Position numbers and translations under genes: made by a program. This document shows, piece after piece, positions 1 to 7,858 of a stretch of DNA of 64,000 bases. The number at the start of each line of letters is the position of its first letter. The first letter of the stretch is position 1. The notes under the pieces were generated by a model. That model was not told where the DNA came from and made no database searches. It worked only from the letters and a program-made list of their open reading frames with translations. The DNA comes from Cyclobacterium salsum (GTDB lineage: Bacteria; Bacteroidota; Bacteroidia; Cytophagales; Cyclobacteriaceae): positions 310,001-374,000 of the forward strand of contig NZ_WNKG01000006.1 in assembly GCF_010119245.1 (NCBI RefSeq). The letters run 5' to 3'.

Positions 1-612
1 TAATTCTTTAAATGGAACCAGACCTTTTGATTTCCAATAATCAGTCGAAGCAGTATTTTTGTTTTCTCGTTTTTTTTGTTCGAACTCTCTATAAGCCTCA
101 AAACTAGCTTTATTTTCAAATTCCAGCTTTTCTTGATTCAAAACAGCAAAATAAAGCCTTTCCATCTCTTCAAAGAGCACTTTGAATGTGCTGGCATCTG
201 CTAAAATATGATGGATGTTCAGATACCAAATAGTACGATTTTCACTAACCTCTAGCAGAATAGAATCGAAGCATCTATTGCTAAGTTCCAATGGGGTTTT
301 TGCGCGGTCATTGATGATCGTCTGCAGGTTTTGTTCAGCCACTTTTTCACATTCAAGAATAAAGTCTGATTCGGCTAAGACTAGTTGAATTATCTCAGAA
401 TCTTCATTTTCTCTAAAAATGGTTCTAAGGCAATCGTTCTGTTTGACAAGTAAATCGAAAGCCTCACTAAATTTATATGGGTCGATTTTACCGGTAAACT
501 CAAATGTATGCGGAAGATAATTTGAAATGGAGTTAGGAGCAATTTTCTGACTGGCCCATATACTTTGTTGACTTCCAGTTAGGCTGGAAATAGAATCTTT
601 AGCTTTCTGCAA
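1..612 (-). CDS. NRPS condensation domain, N-terminal part (runs off the window)
   Basis: This is the N-terminal end of a nonribosomal peptide synthetase that continues beyond base 1. My translation of the minus strand shows the C1-type motif LTGSQQSIWASQ about 14 residues in, and the catalytic C3 motif HHILADA near residue 130. The domain should catalyse amide bond formation with the donor carried by the free carrier protein just upstream. There is no ATG in frame before the first motif, and an in-frame stop lies about 35 bases upstream of the chosen start. I therefore chose the TTG at 610-612, 7 bases after the carrier protein stop; the true start is uncertain. The gene is last in the visible left-arm operon. 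Domains after C cannot be seen. Confidence 0.85.
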   Translation of the reverse strand, partial: MQKAKDSISSLTGSQQSIWASQKIAPNSISNYLPHTFEFTGKIDPYKFSEAFDLLVKQNDCLRTIFRENEDSEIIQLVLAESDFILECEKVAEQNLQTIINDRAKTPLELSNRCFDSILLEVSENRTIWYLNIHHILADASTFKVLFEEMERLYFAVLNQEKLEFENKASFEAYREFEQKKRENKNTASTDYWKSKGLVPFKEL

Positions 613-619
613 TCTTAAC

Positions 620-850
620 TTATTTATTTTGTTGCTGCGTTATGTATTCAATAATGGAGGAAATGGTATTAAAGTTCTCAATGACCATATCCTGCGGAGG
701 AACTTTGATTTCATATGTTTCTTCCAAATGTGCAATGAGCTTCATAATGGTGATGCTATCGATCAACCCGCTACTTAGCAACTCCTCTTCTTGGGTGACA
801 AGGACATCAATTTCCTCATTAATATAATTTGTAATTTCTTCGACCATCAT
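620..850 (-). CDS. Free-standing peptidyl/acyl carrier protein
   Basis: A 76-residue carrier protein. The phosphopantetheine-accepting serine is Ser32 in GLIDSI, within an acidic four-helix-type sequence. The Sfp-type transferase at the other end of the locus (13300-13974) is the likely modifying enzyme. The protein starts with two consecutive ATG codons. The first (848-850) overlaps the stop of the oxygenase gene as ATGA, so translation is probably coupled. It sits between genes for a free adenylation domain, an acyl-CoA-dehydrogenase-like oxidase, an oxygenase and a condensation domain, so it probably holds an aminoacyl group while it is oxidised and then passes it to the C domain. It is distinct from the fatty-acid acpP at 32422-32658, which has LGADSL at this site. 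Confidence 0.9.
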   Translation of the reverse strand: MMVEEITNYINEEIDVLVTQEEELLSSGLIDSITIMKLIAHLEETYEIKVPPQDMVIENFNTISSIIEYITQQQNK

Positions 851-1608
851 TTCGGGTTTAATACAGTTCGGTTTCTTTTGACCATGTAATCAGGCCTAGG
901 ATTAGGGACCTCTCGGATGTTTTCGATAGGGTTAAAGGTAAACATCAGGAGTTTTCTATCAATCACTCCCATGTTTTGGTAGGAACTATGGAGGAGATTG
1001 CTGTGGAAAATTGTTATATCACCCGCTTTGCCAGTAATTGGAATGATCTGCCCATGTTTTTTTATCATTTGGGCCAAAGTGGTTTGACTAATCATGTATT
1101 TCAAATTTTCATCATGAACTCCATCAGGATTATTAAGATAAGATTCCACTTCTCCTTCAGACTGGGAAGATGGGATTGCCAATAAGGGCCCGTTGGCTAC
1201 CTCTACATCAGTCAGCATGATGGCAGCCGTTAAGGCTTCTGGTTTTAGCATCCCGTCTTCTTGCCAGAACTTGAAATCTTGATGCCAACTCCAAACACCT
1301 GACTCTAGGCTGCTTTTGGTGTTCAATTTTGATTGAAAAAGGTAGAAATCAGTTTTTAAAAGTTGTACTACCAATTTAGGCAAGTCTGATTTCTCAAGTA
1401 AGGCAAGGATGGAAGAGTCAAATTTTTCCGGAGCAAAAACAGTTCTGATTTTTCCTGATGTCTTTTCTCTAAAGAATTCAGGGCCGTCCATTTGCTCAAT
1501 TTTATCGATGGCTCGAATAACTTGATTCAAGGGCTCACCTTCCAGCCAATTACTTATATGTAAATAGCCTTGCTGTTCATATAACTTGATTTGATCCTGA
1601 CTAAGCAT
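847..1608 (-). CDS. PhyH-family Fe(II)/2-oxoglutarate-dependent oxygenase
   Basis: A 253-residue member of the phytanoyl-CoA dioxygenase (PhyH) family. The metal-binding facial triad is visible as His109-x-Asp111 in WHQDF and a distal His207 in NLLHSS, and Arg218 is placed to bind 2-oxoglutarate. In the related carrier-protein halogenases (SyrB2 type) the acidic ligand of HxD is replaced by Ala or Gly. Asp is present here, so hydroxylation or desaturation is more likely than chlorination. The gene lies 11 bases after the adenylation-domain gene and overlaps the carrier-protein gene by 4 bases, so the substrate is probably an aminoacyl group on that carrier; this is inferred from context. An oxygenase acting on a free amino acid, as in ectoine hydroxylase, is the alternative. 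Confidence 0.85.
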   Translation of the reverse strand: MLSQDQIKLYEQQGYLHISNWLEGEPLNQVIRAIDKIEQMDGPEFFREKTSGKIRTVFAPEKFDSSILALLEKSDLPKLVVQLLKTDFYLFQSKLNTKSSLESGVWSWHQDFKFWQEDGMLKPEALTAAIMLTDVEVANGPLLAIPSSQSEGEVESYLNNPDGVHDENLKYMISQTTLAQMIKKHGQIIPITGKAGDITIFHSNLLHSSYQNMGVIDRKLLMFTFNPIENIREVPNPRPDYMVKRNRTVLNPK

Positions 1609-1619
1609 GATTTATTTTC

Positions 1620-3161
1620 TTACGATATTTCAGTGGAAAACTGTTTTTCAAGTTTTTGATAATGGACTTTTCCATTGGTAGATTGAGGTAAAGAATGTAC
1701 CTCAAAGAAATGCTTTGGGACACTTGTTCTGGGTAATAATTTCAAAAGCTTTTTTCTTAAATTATCACGATCCAATTTACCATTTTTCGGAACTATCGCT
1801 GCGCAAAGCTCTTTCATATCACCTGCCTTTGAAGTAAAAACGGCAACATCAGTTACTTCTAAACATTTTAAAAGTACCTGCTCAATGGCTCCAAGATCAA
1901 TTCTATAACCACTAATCTTCACTTGCCGATCCATTCTCCCTACAAAGACCAATTCATCATTTTCATTTAGATAGACAAAATCCCCGGTTCTATAGTACGT
2001 GACTTCGATTCCAGATTCAAAGTTTCTGTAGAATGATTTTGAATTCAGCTCTTCATTATTCCAATATCCTGACATCATGGTAGTAGAATGAATCAATAAT
2101 TCACCTTGCTCTCCTTTAGCTACTGGTTGATTATCAGCATCTAAAATCAGATAATTTGTATTTTCCCAGACTTGCCCGATAGGAACTTCCTTATCTAATT
2201 CTACTGGTTTCGTGATTGTAAAATACGTGCATTGATTTACCTCGGCTGGACCATAGACATTGGACAGATAGGCCTTTGGAGCCTTGAATTTTAACTTATT
2301 TAGTTTAGCTGCAGGGAAAGACTCTCCCCCATATTTGATCCACCTGACTGATGGAAAATCTAAATCGAAATCACCTTGAACCAATGAAACAAACAGAGAA
2401 GGAACAGAATACAGAATGGAAATACTATTTGATCTTACAGCTTCGCAAAAACTCCCCAACATTACCAATTCACTGGTTGAAAATACATATGTAGTACATC
2501 CTGCATAGATAGCTGAGAAATATCCGAACGTACTCTGGTCGAAGTGCAATGACGCGACATTCCCTATAACATCATCACCTGAAACTTCATATAACTCTAC
2601 GGATTGTCTTGCATAAGCCAATCCACTGGCATGAGTGTGTACTATTCCTTTTGGTTGCCCTGTAGATCCTGAAGTATACAAGATGTAAGCGAAATCCGAT
2701 GGCTGAATGTCAAGATCCAAGCTGGAAACTCCCGCTACTTCGAATAGCTCTTCCCACGTGATTCCTTGTTCAGTTCCTAATATTCTTAATTCTTGGTGAT
2801 TTATTTGATTTAACAAACGCTGATGGGCGGGAACGGAGATAATTATTTGTATATCACAATCTGCGATAATAGCATTTAGATTTTCACTTGTTTGATTAGG
2901 ATCTAAGGCTACCAATACGCCTCCAGTTTTTAAAATACCATAGATGGCATAGGCAGTGTAAATGTTTTTTTCGATAAGAATTCCTATTCGATCTCCTTTT
3001 TTTACATGATTCACTACAAGCCAATTTGCCAACCTATTGCTTTTTTCTTCCAGTTCACGGTAGGTGATTTGGCCATCGAGGCTCTTAAAAGCTATTTTGT
3101 CTGGAGTTTTGATCGCTCCCGAAAGTATAAGTTCACTTAAAATTTTAGCTTGGGAATTCAT
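1620..3161 (-). CDS. Stand-alone NRPS adenylation domain (amino acid-AMP ligase)
   Basis: A 513-residue adenylate-forming enzyme with the A-domain motifs in order: A3 YTSGSTGQPKG (about 162-172), A5 YGPAE (303-307), A7 YRTGD (390-394), A8 GRMDRQVKISGYR (about 409-421) and the A10 lysine Lys498 in NGK. There is no carrier or condensation domain, so it must load a partner in trans, presumably the free carrier at 620-850. Aligned by eye to GrsA, the pocket residues read D-Q-F-Y-I-Y-V-Q-C-K. This keeps the Asp expected for an alpha-amino acid, but I cannot match it to a known substrate. It shares only a few positions with the L-proline ligases of pyrrole pathways as I remember them. The start ATG overlaps the stop of the upstream dehydrogenase gene (ATGA). 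Confidence 0.92.
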   Translation of the reverse strand: MNSQAKILSELILSGAIKTPDKIAFKSLDGQITYRELEEKSNRLANWLVVNHVKKGDRIGILIEKNIYTAYAIYGILKTGGVLVALDPNQTSENLNAIIADCDIQIIISVPAHQRLLNQINHQELRILGTEQGITWEELFEVAGVSSLDLDIQPSDFAYILYTSGSTGQPKGIVHTHASGLAYARQSVELYEVSGDDVIGNVASLHFDQSTFGYFSAIYAGCTTYVFSTSELVMLGSFCEAVRSNSISILYSVPSLFVSLVQGDFDLDFPSVRWIKYGGESFPAAKLNKLKFKAPKAYLSNVYGPAEVNQCTYFTITKPVELDKEVPIGQVWENTNYLILDADNQPVAKGEQGELLIHSTTMMSGYWNNEELNSKSFYRNFESGIEVTYYRTGDFVYLNENDELVFVGRMDRQVKISGYRIDLGAIEQVLLKCLEVTDVAVFTSKAGDMKELCAAIVPKNGKLDRDNLRKKLLKLLPRTSVPKHFFEVHSLPQSTNGKVHYQKLEKQFSTEIS

Positions 3162-4303
3162 TGTACACCATCTAATTTTGCAATAATATTCCGCTGAATA
3201 TCAGAAGTTCCTGAATAAATCAAACCTCCCAAACCATCACGAAGATCTCGCTCTATTTCGTATTCTGTTACTACACCTTTGGCACCAAAAATTCTAATAA
3301 AGTCCATGCTAGACTCTACAAAGGCTTCACTGATATACAATTTAGCCATTGCTGCCTCTTGCATAAGAGGCAAATTATTTTTGTCAAGGTAAGCGACCTT
3401 ATATAAGTGCATTTTTGAAGTTTCTAGTCTAAGTCTCATATTGGCGATACGATTTGAAATAGACTGATTTTTTCCAATACTTTGGCCGAAAGATTTTCGA
3501 CTATTCGCATACGCTATCGATAGTTCAAGTTGCTTTTCTAATCGTCCGATTTGACTGGCAAAAATATATCCTCTTTCTGATTCCATGGCTGAACTAAATA
3601 AACTTAGACCAGAGCCTTCTTTACCCAATCTATTCTCATCAGGTACAAAGCAATCTTTTAAATAAAGATTTCCCATAGGGGTGGTTCGCATGCCTACTTT
3701 ATCACGAACGTCACTCGTAGTAAATCCCTGCATTGTCTTGTCCACAATGAAAGCGGTAATTCCCCATCTACCCAATTTGGCATTGGTGGTAGCAAATACC
3801 ACTGCTATTTCACAATTGGGAGCAAGCGTAATGTAATGCTTTTCCCCATTCAGTTTATAACCTCCAGCTACTTTCTGAGCTGTCATTTCTAAAGCATAAG
3901 TGTCAGAACCTGATCCTTCTTCTGTAATTCCGAACGCTCCAATTGCACCTGAAATTAACTTTGTAAGATATTTTTTTTTTTGTTCTTCTGTACCAAATGC
4001 ATTGATAGCTACTTGAGTACTCCAAAGCTGAGAATTCAATGAGAATGGAAGCCCATTATCCTTACAACCATATCCCAACCCCTCCAGCATCAAAACTGTG
4101 GTGATGGAATCGTACCCCCCTCCACCGTATTGTTTGTCAAATGGCCAACCTAGTACACCAAAATTAGCGCATTTTTTCCACTCTTTAGCGGGAAAGATAT
4201 TGTTACGATCATTATTCGAAACATGCTCATTGAGATTCTCTTGAGAAAAATCTTTGACTTTCTCGAATAATTGTAATTGCTCTTTTGTCCAGCTAAAATC
4301 CAT
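3158..4303 (-). CDS. Acyl-CoA dehydrogenase-family flavoprotein, probable aminoacyl-PCP oxidase
   Basis: A 381-residue full-length acyl-CoA dehydrogenase with the typical N-terminal helical, middle beta (GITEEGSGSD, about 125-134) and C-terminal helical domains. At the C-terminal position where medium-chain enzymes carry the catalytic Glu of YEGT, this protein has Ser364 (YSGTSDIQ). A Glu is present at residue 243 (SERGY), where isovaleryl-CoA-type enzymes and, as I recall, the prolyl-PCP oxidases keep their base. Between a TonB receptor gene and a free A-domain gene, the best reading is alpha,beta-oxidation of an amino acid held on the carrier protein, as in pyrrole-2-carboxyl starter formation. 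The substrate is not proven. It starts 4 bases after the receptor stop and overlaps the A-domain gene by 4. Confidence 0.9.
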   Translation of the reverse strand: MDFSWTKEQLQLFEKVKDFSQENLNEHVSNNDRNNIFPAKEWKKCANFGVLGWPFDKQYGGGGYDSITTVLMLEGLGYGCKDNGLPFSLNSQLWSTQVAINAFGTEEQKKKYLTKLISGAIGAFGITEEGSGSDTYALEMTAQKVAGGYKLNGEKHYITLAPNCEIAVVFATTNAKLGRWGITAFIVDKTMQGFTTSDVRDKVGMRTTPMGNLYLKDCFVPDENRLGKEGSGLSLFSSAMESERGYIFASQIGRLEKQLELSIAYANSRKSFGQSIGKNQSISNRIANMRLRLETSKMHLYKVAYLDKNNLPLMQEAAMAKLYISEAFVESSMDFIRIFGAKGVVTEYEIERDLRDGLGGLIYSGTSDIQRNIIAKLDGVQ

Positions 4304-4307
4304 TTGA

Positions 4308-6548
4308 TTAAAAGGTGAACTTTATAAAACCTGTGAAATTAAAAGGAGTTCCAGGCGTGAAATGTATTTCACTTACAGGAGACGATTCAAGACTTCCGTT
4401 GGCCAAACGAATTCTAGATTCTGTATCAAATTGGGCTTCTCTCCAATTTGAATCCAGTAAGTTTTGGATAAAGAACCCTACATTAAAGGCATTAAATGAA
4501 TAACTTCCATTTAAATCTATAATTGTGTAACCTTCGGCAATAACGCTATTGTCTTCATTTGCGGGTCTATCCTGCAGATATCTTGCTCTAAGCGCACCTG
4601 CAAAACCGTTTTTATCAAAACTTAATCCACCAGTAGTAGTAATTCTTGGAGCCAAAGGAATAAAATTATTTCCTTCCTCATCATCTATGCTCCTAGCATA
4701 AGAATAAGTAAAGTCTCCATCTAAATAGATCCAGTTATTCGCTTGCCAACGTAATCCCAAATCTACACCTCGGCGAGCAGTTCTTCCGCCAGCTTCCACG
4801 ATTCCTGCATCGCCGACGTACACAAACTCTTGTTCAAGCCCTAAATACCAAAGTGCTCCATTCATAAGTAACCTTGGCAAAACTTTGAAATTACCTCCTA
4901 AATCAACCCCAAATGCTCTTGGAAGAATAGATTCGTTATTTGGCCTTTCCAATACTAAACGTGTATCATTTGAGTGAAAACCTATCCCTGATTTCAAGAA
5001 GATTTGCGTGTTTTCATTTGCTGTGTAAATAAAATTCAATTTAGGACTTACTACGGCAGCTGACAAGGAATTTGGATCGTAGGCAGGGGTAAGTTGATCT
5101 TGGTAGAGATAGGTGAAATAATCAAATCTCAAAGATGGGTTGATTCTTAATTTTTTCAGGTAAAGATCAAGATTTATGTAAGTATAGTAGTTTGACTCTG
5201 TAATATCACCCCGCTGCGTCACAAATCTAACGCTATCTCTGTTTTTGGTTCCTGCCAACTCATTATCACGGATATCATCATTTCTGAGTCCTACACCAAA
5301 CTGAAGTGCATATTCTCCTTCACTCAATATTCCATTGTAGGTTAGTTGACTCTCCGTTCCAAAAATTGCTCTATTTTCTCGTTGTCTGATTTGATCTCCA
5401 TTTACAGAATCTTCAAGGAAGAAGGTGAAGTTTGAATATAATTCGAAATCATAGGTTGTGTAGTAGGCATTATTTTTAATAAAAAGCCTGTCATTGATTT
5501 GCTTGGTATGATTTAGCGCAAGGTTACTTCTACTAGTATATCCACCTTCTGTATCATCTAGTGCTCCGAAATTAGAGATTTGTCCACTTGCAACTGCTCT
5601 TACAGGAATCTGACCTGATGCATCCCATTTACTTGTAAAGTGGGATGCGATTATACAGATATCACTTCCATCTTCTGTAGTGATTCCATATCGACCCATT
5701 AAATTTAACCTGTTAAAATTTTGACTGGCTTCAAAAGGCCCATCACTGGCTAAATATTCAGTAGCGATGTAAGCATTGCTTTTCGAATCATTGATCAAAT
5801 TAAAAAGCCCAACTGAACGGGTGGTATTGAAGCTGCCTCTCTGAACTGAAACGGTACTTTTGTCCAATCCTCTCTTTGTCTGGAAATTTACATATCCAGC
5901 GGTTGCAAAATTACCTTTATCTGCATTGTAAGGACCTTTGTTGAAATCTACGCGCTCTACTGTCTCAGGGATCAAAAAGTGCAAATCAGAATAACCCTGT
6001 CCATGGGCATGTGAAACCATATTTACAGGCATTCCATCTACTGTGATATTGATATCTGTGCCGTGATCGATGTCAAAACCACGAAGGAAAATCTGTTCAG
6101 CCTTTCCACCACCGGCATGCTGACCGATAAATAGACCTGGAACTTTTCTTAGTATATCTTGAGACGTATTTACAGGATTAGTCTTGAGGTCAATTCTCGA
6201 TAGCGTGCTTACGGGGTTAACTTCCTGACTAAATACCACTTCCTCAAGATTAATTGCCGATTCTCTCAATCGGAATGTCACCTCTTTAGACAAATTATCC
6301 ACAACAAATATTTGTGTTTCAAAACCAATATGACTTATCTGAAGTGAATCTCCAGAATTTACACCTACCAAAACAAAATAACCTGATTCATTGGTGTGCG
6401 CATGATGCTCAGATTCATTGTGAATAATGTATGCGCCTATTATGGGCGAACTGGATTGATCCAAGATTCTACCCTTTAATGATTGTGCTTCAGTAGAAAT
6501 AACTAAAGCAACTAATAGAAGTGCTGTTCCAAGTAAATCTTTCGACAT
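4308..6548 (-). CDS. TonB-dependent outer membrane receptor with carboxypeptidase-regulatory-like N-terminal domain
   Basis: A 746-residue receptor. The ATG at 6546-6548 gives a clean signal peptide ending ISTEA-QS; a TTG three codons upstream is less likely. After the signal comes a CarboxypepD_reg-like beta domain containing a His cluster (HHAH), then a plug with VDGMPVN and the run SHAHGQGYSDLHFLIPE, then a 22-strand-type barrel ending in FIKFTF with the expected terminal Phe. The His-rich plug is a pattern I recognise from receptors thought to take up metals or metal chelates. It precedes the tailoring genes by 4 bases in one operon, and the HupE-like membrane protein is encoded in the other arm. 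Together these suggest re-import of a metal-loaded product. The ligand is inferred only. Confidence 0.9.
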   Translation of the reverse strand: MSKDLLGTALLLVALVISTEAQSLKGRILDQSSSPIIGAYIIHNESEHHAHTNESGYFVLVGVNSGDSLQISHIGFETQIFVVDNLSKEVTFRLRESAINLEEVVFSQEVNPVSTLSRIDLKTNPVNTSQDILRKVPGLFIGQHAGGGKAEQIFLRGFDIDHGTDINITVDGMPVNMVSHAHGQGYSDLHFLIPETVERVDFNKGPYNADKGNFATAGYVNFQTKRGLDKSTVSVQRGSFNTTRSVGLFNLINDSKSNAYIATEYLASDGPFEASQNFNRLNLMGRYGITTEDGSDICIIASHFTSKWDASGQIPVRAVASGQISNFGALDDTEGGYTSRSNLALNHTKQINDRLFIKNNAYYTTYDFELYSNFTFFLEDSVNGDQIRQRENRAIFGTESQLTYNGILSEGEYALQFGVGLRNDDIRDNELAGTKNRDSVRFVTQRGDITESNYYTYINLDLYLKKLRINPSLRFDYFTYLYQDQLTPAYDPNSLSAAVVSPKLNFIYTANENTQIFLKSGIGFHSNDTRLVLERPNNESILPRAFGVDLGGNFKVLPRLLMNGALWYLGLEQEFVYVGDAGIVEAGGRTARRGVDLGLRWQANNWIYLDGDFTYSYARSIDDEEGNNFIPLAPRITTTGGLSFDKNGFAGALRARYLQDRPANEDNSVIAEGYTIIDLNGSYSFNAFNVGFFIQNLLDSNWREAQFDTESRIRLANGSLESSPVSEIHFTPGTPFNFTGFIKFTF

Positions 6549-6655
6549 ATCAGTCAAGTTGAGATGAGTTTAAAATAATCGTTTAGTGAATTTCAGCTTA
6601 AATGTTACTTTTAATGATCCTATTTTGTTTGAAGCGCTTTAAAAATTTAATTGAA

Positions 6656-7729
6656 TTATTGATTTAAGTGCGGAATTTGGTGAAATACCCCATAAGGATT
6701 TTTTTCATCTGGAGAATATGTCTCTATGGTCATTTTTGTCCCTATACCGAGTTTTTGGGCATAATTAAAAAATAAGTTTGCGGTCACTTGATCCTCCAAA
6801 GCCCATCCTGTGGAATCAAATACGCTTAATCCGGACTGATAATTCTTTTTTAATCGCTCATCATGTATTAATTCAATCCAAGTTGGACCTATGTCCGATG
6901 CCATTAATTGTTGACATTCGCCTTCCACCACTGCTTGCTCTAGAAAATCAGGACATACATTTGCTTGATTTAAAAGCGATATAGGGAGTTCAAATTTTCC
7001 TGGAAAATCAGCTCCAACAGCATTGATATGCAGATGCGATTTTGTTGTAAACTCTTCAAAAAGAGGTCCTTTCTCAGGCTCTATGGAAGTGGCTGTACAT
7101 AGAATATCGGATTGCTTTAAAATATCAGAGATACTACAATTTTTTGGACTGATACCAAGATTTATAGGTGCAATTCGGTCTTCCAAACTTTCCATGGATG
7201 ATTGATCTACATCATAAATCAAAATCTCCTGGATGTCAAAGAGTCTTGAAATAGCATGAATTTGTGGAACAGACTGTGCTCCACAACCAATTATCCCCAA
7301 AACCCTTGAGTCCTTTTTTGCCATCATTCTACTTGCTACTGCACTAGATGCTCCTGTTCGAAGTGCCGTGAGTAATACACCATCTACCAAGTAATTTAAG
7401 TGACCTGTATGGGCATCATAAGAAGAAATAGTTGAAAGGATAGTTGGAATCTTAAAAAGATCAGGATTTTCTGGGTGATAGCCTACTACTTTTATGACCA
7501 CTTCTTCTCCTTTTTTCATAATTGGCATCCATTCTACCAATCCCAAAAAGGGCTTCTTATAGTTAAATCCAGATCGAATCGGTACTTCAGTTTCGTCTTT
7601 TGAAAAACTTGAAAGTGCAGATTCTAAATTAGCAATGAGCTCGTCCATCACATTGTTCAACCCGACGGTTGTAATGATTTTATTAACAGCCTGACTGTCG
7701 ATAATGATACTTTCTTGATTTTTCCTCAT
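6656..7729 (-). CDS. Ornithine cyclodeaminase / mu-crystallin family protein
   Basis: About 357 residues from the ATG at 7727-7729; an ATG at 7744 and a TTG at 7771 are alternative starts. The NAD(P)-binding Rossmann region GIIGCGAQSVPQI and the preceding LVDGVLLTALRTGASSA segment are typical of the ornithine cyclodeaminase/mu-crystallin family. Members convert ornithine to proline, lysine to pipecolate, act as SbnB-type dehydrogenases in 2,3-diaminopropionate synthesis, or reduce cyclic imines. It is the first gene of the left arm, 107 bases before the receptor gene. A role in supplying a cyclic imino acid or diamino acid to the adenylation domain is plausible. No SbnA partner gene is visible, which weakens the diaminopropionate option. 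Confidence 0.88.
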   Translation of the reverse strand: MRKNQESIIIDSQAVNKIITTVGLNNVMDELIANLESALSSFSKDETEVPIRSGFNYKKPFLGLVEWMPIMKKGEEVVIKVVGYHPENPDLFKIPTILSTISSYDAHTGHLNYLVDGVLLTALRTGASSAVASRMMAKKDSRVLGIIGCGAQSVPQIHAISRLFDIQEILIYDVDQSSMESLEDRIAPINLGISPKNCSISDILKQSDILCTATSIEPEKGPLFEEFTTKSHLHINAVGADFPGKFELPISLLNQANVCPDFLEQAVVEGECQQLMASDIGPTWIELIHDERLKKNYQSGLSVFDSTGWALEDQVTANLFFNYAQKLGIGTKMTIETYSPDEKNPYGVFHQIPHLNQ

Positions 7730-7784
7730 TTTATCATACCGCATTTTTGTATTTTGGAAATTAAATTGCAATTCATTTTCTTAC

Positions 7785-7805
7785 GCATAATTTAATTAAA
7801 AATGC
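7785..7805. promoter_or_regulatory. Imperfect dyad in the divergent promoter of the NRPS locus
   Basis: The only noncoding gap between the two arms (about 7730-7858, depending on starts) contains a 21-base imperfect palindrome with arms GCAT and ATGC around an AT-rich core that includes the perfect palindrome TTTAATTAAA (7791-7800). A site shared by two divergent operons is where a common regulator would bind. No clear TAnnTTTG promoter element and no convincing Fur or Zur box was found. Confidence 0.3.
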
Positions 7806-7858
7806 TAAACATTATTGCCAATTCTTTGTCTTAAATGTATCACTTAATCTTCCAAATT

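Noticed and set aside
4315-4503. Plus-strand frame opposite the TonB receptor C terminus
   Set aside because: A shadow of the receptor gene; no independent start signal and no family.
7700-7709. GATAATGATA, half of an E. coli-type Fur box, near the divergent NRPS promoter
   Set aside because: It lies inside the coding sequence of the cyclodeaminase-family gene, encodes a normal Ile-Ile-Asp stretch and has no second half, so it is probably chance.
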